DNA of 64,000 nucleotides from Tricholomella constricta (taxonomy: Eukaryota > Basidiomycota > Agaricomycetes > Agaricales > Lyophyllaceae), in contig JAACJP010000003.1 in NCBI GenBank assembly GCA_013368375.1, positions 1,984,001 to 2,048,000 on the forward strand. The letters are read 5' to 3'. The notes beneath the pieces are model-generated. The model saw only the letters and a list, made by a program, of their open reading frames with translations, had not been told where the DNA came from and did not search any database. A program made the position numbers and the translations under genes. Each line of letters starts with the position of its first letter. Position 1 is the first letter of the stretch. Positions 33,304-45,957 of the stretch are shown here, in pieces.

Positions 33304-36300
33304 ATGGCGCCACCTCCTCCTCCCATGTGCTTGCCGTTCGTTGGTTCAAAGCCCAAACGACGTCTTTCATGGTCAAGTGCTGGCTCCCCCTACCCGCAAG
33401 ACAAGATGATCCGGCATCCGTCATATTCGCCTACGTCAACTCTAACCGATGCCGCAGAGAGTCTCACCTTCCACTCCGACTCGGAAATGTACGATGAAAT
33501 ACCTAAAATGCTCCCGGAATTGAAGAAAGACACCAAAGGCCGTCCAACGCTGACTCGCTCAAACACAATGACAGGGACGAAAAAATCCTTAGCTTCAAGC
33601 AAGTGGGGCTATGGATGGGGAGTTGGAAAGAAGCAGAAGGAGAAGGAGGCGGAGGCGGAGAATGGGAAGGAGAAGGCTTCAGGATCCATGACCTCTCAAA
33701 CGAATCTTCCCGTCTATCAACCCCCCACATCTCCTCCGACACGGAGCAACACCAAGTCATCCCAAGCTAGTAGGTCTACACAGCGGTCGCATGAGAGTCA
33801 AAGGTCGCAGCACACCGTTCGGATGCAGGATATTCCTCGACCCCAGGATTCTCTCAAGAGGAACGACTCTCAGCGGAGCCATGCTAGCCATGCCAGCCAT
33901 GCCAGCCACGCCAGCCGATCAACCCAACAAAGCAGAGGGCACAAATCGTCGACTTCTGCTACACCGAATCGCTCACGGATTTACCCCAATGATTCTACCA
34001 GTACACTCGTTGGTTCCGCTTTGGAGCGGAAAATGGCGGAAGTTGATTCCATTCGGGATGATGGGGATACGACTGAAAAGTTAGAGGATTTACGCCGGAA
34101 CATGGCGACCCACACCTTGGATTACTAGTGAGTAGCTGTTTATTCATCTTCTTCGCAATTGTCTTAATCTTGTATTGTAGCATCGTACCGAGTGAAGACG
34201 CTCATGGGTCCGAGTACGTCGCTGAGAGCGATCAACGTCGGCAGTTCATTTCTGGGTAAGCTCAACAGGCCATCACTGCAATTGACAGGCGCCTTACATC
34301 ACTTCCAGTTTCCATGGAACAGCTGGTCAAGCTATTGTCACCATGTCATCGGCATATCTGTTTACAGACTCCCGGTACTGGTTGCAAGCTAAGGATCAAT
34401 TGGATAGGAATTGGACCCTGGTCAAGGCCGGAGGCGTCGGTGAACCGAAGGATTGGATAGAATGGCTTGTGGTATGCTATTTGACTATTCTCGCTATCGT
34501 GCAACGCAGTTGAGACTGTTCTCCAGAACCGGGTCAAGGATGCTAGGATCGGCATCGATGCTCGCATGATCTCTCACGAAAAGGCTATGCTCATCAACGA
34601 CAAGATCTCAAGGGCGAATTCCAAGTTCATCTACCCGCCTCAGAATCTTGTAGACCTCGTTTGGAAAGATAAGCCTCTGAAGTCGAAGGCTCCCATATTC
34701 ATTCAGCCCATCGAGTTTTCAGGTGTGTCCTTCGTCAGTTTTAGTCAAGTTTCGATTCTCAAATGATACTTCTCTAGGCGTCAGTGCGGCTACGAAACTT
34801 GTCAAGCTGCGGGATTGGATCAGAGCCCAACCGCCAAGTATACCATCGTATTCCAGGGGCCCTGCTACACCAGAGCAAGTTCAAACAGGCACCCTTATCA
34901 CGTCGCTATCTTGTATAGGTAAGCCGGCTTTGCCTCTTCCATCTCTTTCTGCTGACGAATAAGATATCTAGCGTACTTGCTGAATCTTCGTGGCTCCGAT
35001 ATACCACATAACCCTCTCTTCCACGCATACCTCTATGTAGGGTTCGACAGTGCGACGCTGTTCTTGGACGCAAGCAAGGTCACTCCAGACACTGCCGACT
35101 ATTTGAAGTCGATCGGCGTTGCAAGACGAGAGTATCTTGACCTCTGGGCCTTTTTGCGAAGGAGGGAATGGGGTGTCGGCAAAGTCAGTTCCACACCTCG
35201 ATATTCCAAGGATTCGTTCTCATGTTTTGACCTTACAGGTTATCATCTCGCCACAAACGTCATATGCTATTTCCCTCATGCTCACACACTACCGGTACAC
35301 TGTTGCGCCCTCTTGGATCGAGCACGCAATGGCAGTCAAGAACGAGACTGAGCTCGAAGGGATGAAGCGAGCGTACATCCGAGACGGAGCCTCGTTTGTA
35401 CGTCTTTCTCTTCCTCGTTTCATTAGCCTTAGGTTTACCTCAAGCAGGTCCAATTCCTTGCATGGCTCGAATTCAAATTGAACGATGGATACGACATCAC
35501 CGAGTATGAAGCCGCATCTCGCCTGACTGAATTCCGGCGTAATAACAAGTACTTCATGGGCATTGCGTACAAGTCCATCTCCGCAACAGGATCGAATGCT
35601 GCGCTTCCACACTACACACCTAGGAAGTCGTCAGCACGGCTGATTGAACGCGATACGCCGTACCTCAAGTAAGTCTATCGACTCATTTATCTAATGACAG
35701 CTCATCTAACCCATGATGACAGCGATTCTGGAGGCCAATATAGGGATGGAACCTGTGATACCACACGCACGGTACACTTTGGGCGACCTTCGACAGAACA
35801 ATGTGAGGCTTTTACACGTGTCCTGCAAGGCCATGTAAGTGCCTCCTGCAACACCCGTTGAGAACTTACTTATCAGGATCCAACCCAGATCGCCATCGAT
35901 AGTGCCATCTTCCCTGAGGGCACGTCCGGGCATCAGTTGGATGTCCTGGCACGCAAAGCCCTCTGGAGGGACGGTCTGAATTACATGGTGAGTTTCCCAG
36001 CTCCTTGGCCTTTTTTCCTAGTCGGACCTTAATGTACCACGTGTTTGCAGCATGGGACAGGGCATGGCTTTGGCTCGTTCTTGACCGTCCACGAAGGGCC
36101 TCAGAGCTTCTCGTCCAACGTTCCGCTCGTTCCAGGCCACGTCATCACCAACGAGCCAGGCTTCTGTAAGTTGCCCTTGCCTCGTTGTTGAAGTCTGTCC
36201 TCATGCATAATGTACAGATAATGAAGGCAAATGGGGTATGCGTATTGAATCCGCCCTCGCTGTGCGGCGTGTCAAGGTAGGCTCTTTTATCGCCCTCGAA

Positions 36301-36651
36301 ACTTTATCGGATATCAATGTGACTTTTGTAGACGAGGAATGAATTCAACGGCAACATCTGGCTTGGTTTCGAGCGATTGACATGTGTGCCCATCCAGACT
36401 CGCATGGTGAAGGAGAGCATGCTCACCAAGGAAGAAAAGACGTGGCTCAAGGTTAGTACCCCTTCATTGCAGGAAGTGAGGCCCAAATGTTTACACGACT
36501 TGAAAATTAGGAGCACAATCAGCGATGTTATGAAAAGCTGGCACCGCTCCTCAAGGATGACAAACGAGCTATGAAATGGCTCAAAAGAGAGGCTGAACGA
36601 GGCATAGGCCTCGCTACGGTCCCTGGTGGTTTGAACATTGATTGGGATTGA
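33304..36651 (+). CDS. Xaa-Pro aminopeptidase (M24B) with long N-terminal extension
   Basis: The enzyme removes an N-terminal residue preceding proline. It is a dimetal peptidase of the cytosolic aminopeptidase P type. Exon 1 (33304 to about 34128) encodes about 270 residues of Ser/Thr/Lys/Gln-rich, probably disordered sequence, including a run of HAS triplets (about 33890-33915). The peptidase part starts [16 protein letters not shown], includes [10 protein letters not shown], and runs through two creatinase-like N-domains. The metal-binding domain has [41 protein letters not shown] and RIESAL. These supply the two Asp, the His and the two Glu ligands plus the catalytic His. It ends NIDWD at 36651. 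At least ten introns interrupt it. The extension is far longer than usual for this family and shares an uninterrupted exon with the enzyme's first residues, so it appears genuine. Confidence 0.88.
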
Positions 36652-37132
36652 TTTTTTGATGCTTGCTCTGAATATTCTCTCTTCCCTTGGCAACGACTGC
36701 GATACTCTTCGATAATTCAATGACCAACGACCTTCAGGTCTTTCCTTCGCTCAGCATATCGACAGGATGTGCGAGTCATCATCCCCTCCCTTCATAGAGC
36801 AACATCTCCTATGATGTTGTTGCTTTTTTTGACCTGATCTGTTGTACTTTTTTATATATCTCCCGGCTTGGATACTCGATCTGGATTGCTACCTACTGTG
36901 TACCTACTTTACAGAATAAATATGTTTATTGTTCTTAAATGGCAGCAGTGTGAATTGAGGGGATGATTGGTCAGTACTCTTCGTATACGATTCAAATTGG
37001 CTTGCCCATGGCCGCCCTGAATCCGAGGCCGAGATCAGACGTCGAACAAAAACATAAGATTCAGTATATCGACGATCAGGTACAAAGTCACAACAGGATG
37101 GTACGGTACAATCGGAGGAAATGAGGCCCAAA
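36652..37132. other. Convergent 3' region between aminopeptidase and NOG1
   Basis: This gap of about 480 bp is between two convergent genes. It holds T-rich and A-rich runs (near 36825-36860 and 36912-36935) compatible with polyadenylation regions. An open frame that runs through it on the minus strand (to 36904) is in a different phase from the spliced NOG1 end, so I do not use it. Confidence 0.5.
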
Positions 37133-39617
37133 TCAACGTCTTTGCGTCTTGCCCCCCTTCCGTTTGCCTGCGAACAGATGTTTCGGCTAAAATGGGTCAA
37201 GGAGAAGAGGGAAGATAGATATAAGAGATCTGGGGTGTGGAGCAGATCCATGTGTGCGACATACCATTTTGGTTTTGATGTGACGATCGCCCTCTCCGGC
37301 CTTTGCCAACATGTTGCGCGGTCTCTGTCCGAGATTGCGCAGTTTGACTGCACGGCTCGCTTGCTGCAAAGTTTATCGTAAGTTAACTTAACTTGCATGC
37401 TTGAGGAACGCATCAAAGTACGAACCGCGTCGTCCCGCATACCGGCCAAGGTCCTGTCCGACTTGGGCGCCCTCCTGTCAATTGCCATGACCGCGCCCGA
37501 GTTGCCCTTGGCCCTCTTCTTGGGCTCTTCATCCTCCTCTCCATCCACGTCCATCCATCCCTCCTCACCACTTCCCTCCATATCCTCATCCATGTCCATA
37601 GTCTCGTCCCTCTTCCGCTTCGCACCCTGCAGCTTCGCCAACATCGTGGCGCGCTCCTCGATCCTGCTCGGATCCAGCCCTGCCTTCGTCATCTCCGTCG
37701 TCAGTTCCGTCAGCGTCCGCAGCCCAGCGGTGCGGGGGAGGCGGGCCTGGTTCTTCTTTGACTTCTTGATGCTCTGCGACTGGATCTTATGCGTGAGCGC
37801 GGCGGTGGCTTCGTGGGCTTCGCGCTCGTCATCCGAGTCAAACTAATCGCGGGGCAAGAGTTAGACGCGGCGGTGGTAGAGAGAACTTTGTGCTTACTAT
37901 GTCCTCGTCGCTATCGTAGAATCCTTCGGCCTGGAGCCGCTCTTCCTCGCGTTCGAGAGCGTCAAGTTTCTCAGCGATATCAGGATCGATGAAGTCGGCG
38001 ATGTTCTTGCCCTCCATAATCTCAGGAATGATATCGTTCTTCCATTCATCGTTCGCCAAGAGGTAGTCCTCTGCAGAAAGAAAATCAGCATGGGGCGTCG
38101 CGGAGACGTCAAACAACAAAAACGCACGGCGCATGTTGATGTTGTATACTCCGGCACCGCCCTCTTCGGCTTCGACATCTCTGGCAAGCTTCCGTCGCTC
38201 AGGATCGTTCTTGTCATACTTCTTCCTTTCCTTGACAGCTTCAGGGATAAAGGGTGCTCGGACGACTTCGTCGCGGGCCTTGGGCTGCGCAACGTGTATC
38301 CGGTTGATAACGGAGCTAATTTTGCTGCCCTTGAGCTTGGTATCCACACGGTGTGCGAGGAGCGCGTCGCAGGCTTTGTTTTTGAGATCCATTACGCCCT
38401 CTTCGGAGTGGCACGACACCTGGACACATTGGACGTCTTCGGCGTCGACGATTTCTTGGACGAGGGCACGCGAGTCTGGGTGCAGATCTTCGAGCCGCAT
38501 GACGTCGATTTTGTTGATGACGAGGAGAGTGGGTTTGCCATTGAAGAGGGGTTTGATGGAGTGGAATAGTTTACACTGCAAAACGAGTGTTTAGTCTCGA
38601 CCAGCGAAGGACGAAATATGCAACACGTACTTGGGCTTCAACTGTGTACCCACATTGTTCGCTGAGGTCCATAAAGTACAATACACAGCTCTTTAGATGC
38701 GCGAGCGCAGTGATACTCTGCATCTCGATCGTGTTCATTTCTTCCAGAGGGTGATCAAGAATCCCGGGGGTATCAATAACTTGCCATCGGAGGTATTTGT
38801 AATCCAGATGACCGACGAAGAGAGATTTTGTCGTGAAGGCGTATGGCTGGACGTCGACGTCGGCACGAGTGACTTTGTTTATGAAGGACGATTTTCCGAC
38901 GTTGGGGTAACCACAGATGATGAGAGTTCGGGTGTTGGGATCGATGTTGGGGAGACGGGATATGTGTTGCCGCACTTGTTCCAGATATGCGAGAGGATCT
39001 TTTTGACGACGCATGATTGTCGCCATACTAAATGAGAGCCGGCGGTAAGACGAATTTCAGAAAGTGTAGCTTCTAGACTTACCGACCGAGAGCAGCTTTC
39101 TTTAGCTGCTTGCATCTGTACAAGCTGTCTCCAAACTTAAGAAGACGGCAATAATCTTTGGCAACATGGTCAATAAGATGTCGGGCTGTCCGTAGCTGCC
39201 CGAGGGCAAGTTTGTAATGGTTTTTGTCGTAAAGAACGTTCATCAAGGAGGATAAAAATGGGTGAAGGTCCTGAAGAACACATTGAAGAAGTAAGTATGA
39301 TTCAGAGAATCTATGACAGGAATTTACACACATCAAGCATTGGGAATTCAGTCAAGATACCAACAAGCTTTTCTTCAAATGAATCCTGTGTAAACTTGAC
39401 CTTGCGCATGTAAAAATTCCTGATACGGCTGATTTTGAAGTTTTTATGGATAACCTGAGCGAAGATTGAGCATTAGTCCTCATCCCAACACTGAAGAAAA
39501 TATTTAGATGATAAGACGTACCGTTGGTGTCTTCCGCTGAGTTTTGGACAGAACAATGTCCAAGAAATCAGCGGCCGTCGGCACCGGCGCAATTGCCTTG
39601 AGTCCGCTTGTCGACAT
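37133..39617 (-). CDS. NOG1: Nucleolar GTP-binding protein 1 (60S biogenesis)
   Basis: NOG1 is an essential GTPase on nuclear pre-60S ribosomal particles. The start at 39617 gives [20 protein letters not shown], followed by the helical N-terminal domain ([35 protein letters not shown]). The Obg-type G domain has [13 protein letters not shown] (G1), DTPG (G3) and NKID (G4). The C-terminal half has [38 protein letters not shown], a highly acidic and basic linker, and the nucleolar tail [16 protein letters not shown] ending at 37133. Five or more short introns interrupt the gene. Length and motif order match fungal NOG1. It is divergently placed with the next gene, about 1.3 kb away. Confidence 0.95.
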
Positions 39618-40888
39618 CTTGACCTACGACGCTGAGAGAGGCGGGAAATAAAGGTTAGCTTCAGACACCTTGAGACGCATCGATCACTTCAAAAATATTT
39701 TTCCCACAGTACCACGTGGCGTAGACCTGCACATTGATAAGATGCCTCATGATCACTGCTCTTCTCCGGGACACTGGTCGACGCCAATACCGTACCCCTT
39801 TTCGCCCAAATGCATACCGATTACGAAAGGGTGTAAGATAACCTAATGGTTGCTGATCTTGAGAATATGTGCATGATAATAGCTATTTGCCACCTTTTGT
39901 TTTACGGTCAGTGGCCCTCCATTTCCTATTGCTCTCGTTATGTCTAATTCCTATATACCGAACCAGAGACTCGGATAACAGAAGGCTCTGTGCTGTTGGC
40001 TATAAATACGATGCAAATATTACGCTCTGTGAACGTATCATGGTAAATGTCAACTACTCTAAGTACTAGATAGAATTCGGCTAAACTATCACAGGGACAC
40101 CTTCTAAAAGGTGTTTGTTTTCCATGAAACACGCCAATACACGTCAAATCTCGAGGAAAGAAAGATTTCACCACGGCTTCGTTCTTCTAGGTAACGTCTA
40201 CCATCATCAAATTTGCCCTCCATTCTGAATGTGTCTATTCGGACGCGCTTTCTATTCAGTCATCAAGGGAAAAAAAAAAAACAAGATGATGACAGACGTT
40301 ATAATTGACTTGTTGCCCATTCCGAATTCGTTTCAACGTTATCTCCAAAAGTTGCAGAAAATCGGTATCGCGACTCCACAAGGCTGCTGTCATGCTGCAG
40401 AATCCACATCAGTGGGCCACGGCCCTGCACTTTTCGGCCCATTGAACGCGTTCTGTTCTGAATCAAACGCCCAAGCGAATTACGTCCGTTGGTTGTGGCC
40501 TTCTCCGCTGCAGGCGACGACGATGTCCTCGACAGTCGGTTAAAACGGTGACAACGGCTGCGAAACCTCGGGGAACGTCCTGAAGTTCCATAACACCCAT
40601 GACAGGTATACTCAAGGATTTCGGTACGTGGTCCCACGTTCATAATTGGTTCAGACATAAGGGGATATCGGACATCACGGCGAGGACACAGACGCTCGAC
40701 ATACGACCCCCACAAACAACGGCACACCACACAGCCTCTCTCTCTCTCTCTTGATTCTCAACTTCATATTCCCAATTGATGCACCAACACGACTATACAT
40801 AAGTGACCGGAATTTAGACTTGTCAATCGTCTACTCTCCCCGGCCATTGTCACCAGCCAGAAAGCGTCCGTGTGCTCGTCCTTGCGTC
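39618..40888. other. Divergent intergenic region
   Basis: 1.27 kb between the starts of NOG1 (minus) and the membrane protein (plus), so it should contain both promoters. A (TC)n run lies at 40736-40753 and a 13-A tract begins at 40269. A 104-codon plus-strand frame (40229-40543) and its antisense lack features. Confidence 0.45.
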
Positions 40889-42229
40889 ATGTCCTTCGAG
40901 GTCAAAGAAATCAACGAAGCTTATTTCAATGGCTCCAATTTTGCATCCGTCATGCGAGGTGAGTATAGCGCTCTCTCCTTTCGCAATTTACGAATCCAAA
41001 TCATGACACGGAGACTCCAGGGATCCATATCGCGGTCTACATCATGGCAGTCTCGCAAATCTGTGGGTTCTTTCTTTACCTTTCTTCTTCTTAGCCTTGT
41101 GTCCTCATACGTCTGTGCAGACACTGGACCGGAACGCACCACCCAGTCACGGAAGCTCATGACAGTCCTTGTCACTTTATTCTTTGTGATGTCGACTATA
41201 CACCATGCCTCGTATTGGGCTTACGTGCACCGCGCATTCATCACACGGGGGGCGACGGCCGAGTCGACGGCCGAATCGCTGAATGAATATCCCACCTGGT
41301 ACATCGGGACGACTTCCGTCTCTGACGTGAATGCTATTCTCGCGGACTGTGTGATCGTAAGTCCTGTCGAGATGTTAAATTGTTCCCCCATTTCAATAAC
41401 CCGGATTGTAGATTTGGCGATGCTGGGTTGTCTGGGGAAGGTCGTGGAAGGTTACCATCCTCCCCATAATTTGCACAATGTTGACGACGGGTACATCTAA
41501 TCACACATTAATCTTGGCACACCACCTACTAAAGCGTCCGGCAGCTTTTTCCGTCATCGCGATCTTCCAAACCGTAACAGACACCTCCTTCGGTGTCGTC
41601 GGCGTCGACTACGCCACCGGTCTATATTCCACCTCCCTCGCCACGACTCTATACTGCACCGTCGTCATCATCTACCGAGTCGTGCAAGTCGGCTCAAGGT
41701 CAACCGCGGGGCCCGGCCTCAGGTCATACCGGGGCGTCATCGAGATCCTCGTTGAATCATCAGCCCTGTATTTCGTCGCGACGCTCTTTGCGTTGGTCGC
41801 TTATACCCGCAGCGGCCCCGCCTCCCAATACGCGTCTGCGTTCTGGACTTCAGTCACTGTGAGTCCCGCCCCACTCCATGCCTTGCTTGCATCACCCTGC
41901 CGAGACAGGGCCGCCTTGGTTTTAAGCTGTTGACGCTGACGCAACCGTGTGCACTTCAGGGCATCGCGCCGACCCTGGTCGTCGCACGCGTCGCGGCGGG
42001 AGATGCCCGGCCCAATCAGACGTGGAACGAAGAGGCCCCGCCTCTGTCTTTCCTTCGCTTCATCAGGATGTTCGATGGGCTGACCACTGGGACTGGGACT
42101 GGGACGGGGACGATGAGCATGCATACGCACGAGAAATCAGTGCATACGGAGACGTATGTGGAGCACCACGAGCTCCCTCGCACCCGCATTCGTGCATTGT
42201 CGTTGTCGGACGAGGAGATAAATATGTAG
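40889..42229 (+). CDS. Polytopic membrane protein, basidiomycete-specific
   Basis: The start ATG at 40889 gives MSFEVKEINEAYFNGSNFAS. Spliced exons then give GIHIAVYIMAV, a helix TVLVTLFFVMSTIHHASYWAY, and the motif VNAILADCVIIWRCWVVWGR-SWKV. Further helices are AFSVIAIFQTV, TTLYCTVVIIYRVVQ, EILVESSALYFVATLFALVA and TGIAPTLVVARVA. The tail is hydrophilic and ends SDEEINM. The DxxxIWRCWVVW motif and seven-helix layout are common in a large uncharacterised mushroom family often annotated simply as integral membrane protein. It is distinct from DUF6533 and from pheromone receptors. A short Gly-Thr dipeptide repeat lies in the tail (about 42085-42115). Function is unknown. Confidence 0.75.
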
Positions 42230-44033
42230 GTAATGCTTATTAATAGGATCAGGTATATGGATGGATGGATGGATGTATTACCCGCAGCGGTCCCGAAAAA
42301 GAACAAGCGGGGCCCGTACTACATACACGGCATCTAATGTATGACGGACACAGGAAAACCATTGCCGGTGCAATATACGGAATCTCACGGATTAGTTTCC
42401 CCATGTGCCATTCAAAGAAACGGAGACTAGATACAATAACTGAAACTGCACAACTCGAGATATCATGTGTAATCTTGCACTCGTGGCAAAATCTGGACTG
42501 TATGATAGTATGGCACCAATTAATGTGCTCTCCTCGTGTCTCGGTGGTTTGTCCTAGTGTGCGCTGCGCCTCTACTGGTACCTAGGCAACACGCTTTGAA
42601 ACTAATGTTCAATGTGGCGTATTGGTAAACACACTTTTGATGATAGCACTACTACTAGTACTGAAGCATGTCTGACCTGGACCTGTTCAGCTCGATATCT
42701 CAGGATCGACAATCTTAAGAGTATGGCGGTGTCTTCTTGAAGTGTTCTTGCTACCCCAGGCTTGCTCCAAAAATTCTGAACGCCCGTATCTTGAGACTTT
42801 TGGGACAGCTTTATTCTGTTGCCGCCTTGCGCTCAACGTTGCGCTCTCCGTCAATGATACAAGGAGTCTGAGCGCTCTCGACGTGTTTGAGATCCTCTGC
42901 AAGGGCGTCGCGTCCTGTTAAACCCGATTTCCTCTCCCCGATGGATGTCCTGCAGTGCCAAAGAAAGAAATCAAAGCGTACTTCGAAGCAGACTACTACT
43001 ATGTGGCACCAACATTGTATAGCTGTCATGGAACACCTCGCGGCGTTGGGTGGGTGGACGAGCCGACGCTGGTCCCTGGGTCTATCGCCGATGGAGCCCA
43101 TGGCAGAGAAGCCATCCCTTCATACCAGTCGCAGTAGGGGAGATGCTGTATATACGGCCCAAGTCACGGCCGAAGATAGAAACGGGGGTGAGCAGTACAT
43201 CATGAATTGAATGGACGACGCGGATGGCAGGTCACGCGGCCGCCGCTCTCACTGCACTGTGTCACTGTGGGAGGATGGAGTCAGTGTTCGGGTTGTCAGA
43301 TGGAATGGAATGGTTTTTCGGTGATAGAATGCAGCTCGGCGAGCGCACTTTGCAGTTCCCAAGCACTTTGAAAGGCCAGTCTATTGAATTGATTTCCAGA
43401 GGCAAGTCAGACCCAGAGCCCATGACTTACGTTTGAGTGAAAACGTTTTGCATGCAAGTTGAGAACGTGTAAAGGATGTGATCACGAGTCGCATCGTGCT
43501 GAACTCGGGAATACAACGTGGAGCAGTGAAGGTCGATTTTCGCCATCAGGCGCCTTGGTTCGCGATCTTTGGGCGGTAGCAGTGAATAGACAGAAGCAGT
43601 GGGATCCCTTTAAAGGAGGCTCTCAGTTTGATCGGCATGGAGGAGCAAACGGCCATCATCAGCTTGTAGCCGGAGAGGAATGTGGATGTCCAAGTTGATT
43701 TCACGAAAAGATGTGAATATATGGGGAAGAGACATTGCTGTGAGAAGAAGTTATGCCTTCTCAGCGTTTGGTGGCTATCTTCTAGCCTGAGAGGAGTCGA
43801 CGGAGTGGCTGTGATGCCGGAGGGCCGGCACGGGTGGCGTCGAGGATTCTGATAGTGGAAGCCCTCATGATCAAGGCATGCTGCACGATCTCCTCAACTG
43901 ATAAGAATACAAAGGTACTACAAATCTACATAAAAGATTGCTGATCGATATCGATCACCACACTAGGGCATGCTGCATCGATCCTCTTGGCCCATAGCTG
44001 TCGTCCGACGGGTGCTGTACAAGAACCAGCCGC
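42230..44033. other. Intergenic with short unassigned frames
   Basis: A (GGAT)n stretch lies at 42258-42275. A 60-codon plus-strand frame at 42955-43137 (KEIKAYFEADYYYVAPTLYS) looks protein-like, but I could not attach it to other exons or to a family. The rest shows nothing recognisable. Confidence 0.35.
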
Positions 44034-45687
44034 ATGAGCTCTCGTCCCACACCGCGGCGCCCTCCATTCACCCAGTCGTCGTCCATGGTCGAAGAGCTCG
44101 CCTCCTCGCCCATCCCACGACTTCCCCAGGAGCTCGTCGACCACATCATCGACCACCTCTATGACGACCCCCTCACGCTGACCAGCTGCTCCCTCGTATG
44201 CCGCCAATGGCTCCCCACAAGCCGCCTCCACCTCTTTTCCAAAATCTCCCTCAAGGTCACCCCGGCGGTCGCCTCCCCCTCTGAGTTATGCAAGCGCCTC
44301 CATCGCCTCCTCACAACCTCGCCCTCGATCATAAGCTGCATCCGCGAGCTCGAAGTGCTGGAAGGGTCTCCACTGGGTGGACAAGGACATGGACAAGCAC
44401 AAGCACAATCCCTGCCGCAGGCGGCACTAGCACCGGGGGCGGGTGCAGCACAGGGAGCCACCCCCACCCCCACGCGCACACCGCCACCGCCCACAAGCTG
44501 GGTCCTCACCTCCCGCACCCTCCCTCTCCTCCTCCTCACACTAACCCACCTCCGGCGTCTCGAACTCGGGGCCCAATCCACCACGCTCCACTGGGCCCTG
44601 CTCCCGCCCTCCCTCCAGCACGCGCTCCACCACGTGTTCTCGCTGCGCTCCCTCACCTTTGTCCGCCTCAAGTCCTGGTCCTTTACCCGCTTCGCGGACC
44701 TTGCCGGCCTCCTGGCGTGTTGTAGGAATCTACAGGGCCTAGCGTTGGCCTGCGTATGTGTGTTGGGCGAACCGGGCGCGGGCCCGTTCTTTGACCCTGA
44801 CGTCCCCGAGACCCTTGCTCTTGAAGACCACGACGACGACGAGGAGGAGGAGGGGGTGGTGGTGCCTGTGGCAGACGAACCGAGGAAATGCCGTCTCGAG
44901 TTCCTGACGATCGAGCACGTAGGCTCCGGGCCCCTCGGGCACTGGCTGCTCAGCCCCCGCTCGACACTCGACCTGCGCGGCCTGCGCGAGCTGCGCATCG
45001 CCCATTTCGACGACGTACCCGCTATCGAGAGGTTGCTCGAACGAACCGGAGACTCGCTTGAGTATTTCCACTTCAAGACCGGGATATTGGATGGTAAAAA
45101 CGCCTCCGCTTCTCCCTTTTCTTTTTTTTTTTTTTTTAAAAAAAGCGCATTCTTACTTTTGTTTTGGTTTGGGAATAGTGTACCCCTTCGACCTGAGCAT
45201 GAACCCGAACCTGCGCTCCATCAAGCTGACACTCGAGGACCCGCCCCGCGCGCTTCTATGGGTGCAAACCCTGCTCAAGAGCCTCGGGCCCTCCAATGTC
45301 CTGCACCACATCGGCCTCGAGTTCTACACCGACCTCAAGCAGATGCTGCAGCTGCCCATCGACCCCTCCTTCCCTCCCTCCCCCCACCCCCACTCCTCCA
45401 ACAACTCAAACTCTGTTTCAAACTCCAACTCAAAGGGGTGCGGCGGGTGCCAATGGGCCGAGCTCGACGCCCTCCTGCTCCGGCCCGAGCTCAGCGCCCT
45501 CCAGCAAGTCGAGATCGGGCTGTTCACGCTACCCACGAGCGCGGAGTACGCGCGGGTCAGAGAGGCGTTGGGGGGTATAAGGGCACGCGGGGTGTTGAGG
45601 ATGTATAGATTGGGATTGAAGAATAAGAGGTCGAGGGGCCAGTTGCAGGTTATTATGCCTCGCATTAGTCGGTATGAGTCTACTTGA
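44034..45687 (+). CDS. F-box protein with leucine-rich-like repeats
   Basis: F-box proteins bring substrates to SCF ubiquitin ligases through Skp1. Two exons (44034-45093 and 45179-45687) encode 522 residues. The F-box spans roughly residues 30-70 (LPQELVDHIIDHLYDD... SCSLVCRQWLPTSR). Leucine-rich, LRR-like segments follow (THLRRLELGAQ, FSLRSLTFVRLKSWSFTRFA, CRNLQGLALA, LRELRIAHFDDVP). A Pro/Thr/Gln-rich insert lies at about residues 115-160, and an acidic DDDDEEEEG loop follows near residue 265. The intron contains T17 next to an A run. Reading through the intron leaves the frame open for a while but ends in non-family sequence. The gene belongs to the large expanded F-box repertoire of Agaricomycetes; its substrate is unknown. 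Confidence 0.85.
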
Positions 45688-45720
45688 GGTTGCACGTGTG
45701 GGTAGGTCTGGGGAGGTAAA

Positions 45721-45769
45721 GACTAAGGACTAAGGACTAAGGACTAAGGACTAAGGACTAAGGACTAAG
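45721..45769. repeat. Seven tandem copies of a heptamer (GACTAAG)
   Basis: Exactly seven perfect GACTAAG units follow the F-box stop by 34 bp, within its probable 3' untranslated region. Perfect identity suggests recent expansion. It would be a good length-polymorphic marker. Confidence 0.95.
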
Positions 45770-45957
45770 GAGTTGGGGGTGCCGTTTGACGGGGCCGGGG
45801 TGGGGTAGTGACTGGGATGGGATCATGATCATGTGCGCGAGCGAAAGAATCTTGGGAAGCGTCTATGTAGGTATGTATATGTTGTATGTATGTACTACGT
45901 GTTACTATGTTGTTGTTGGTGGTGTGTAGGTGTGACAGCGAACCACTGCCAGTTTAA

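Noticed and set aside
36904..37132. Extension of a minus-strand frame beyond the NOG1 stop
   Set aside because: Splicing places the NOG1 end in another phase, terminating at 37133 with the conserved [14 protein letters not shown] tail.
40229..40543. 104-codon frame between NOG1 and the membrane protein
   Set aside because: It lies in a divergent promoter region and an equally long antisense frame exists. No family matches.
44159..45076. 305-codon minus-strand frame
   Set aside because: It is antisense to the F-box gene and open only because of the GC-rich codon bias of the sense strand. It contains no domain.
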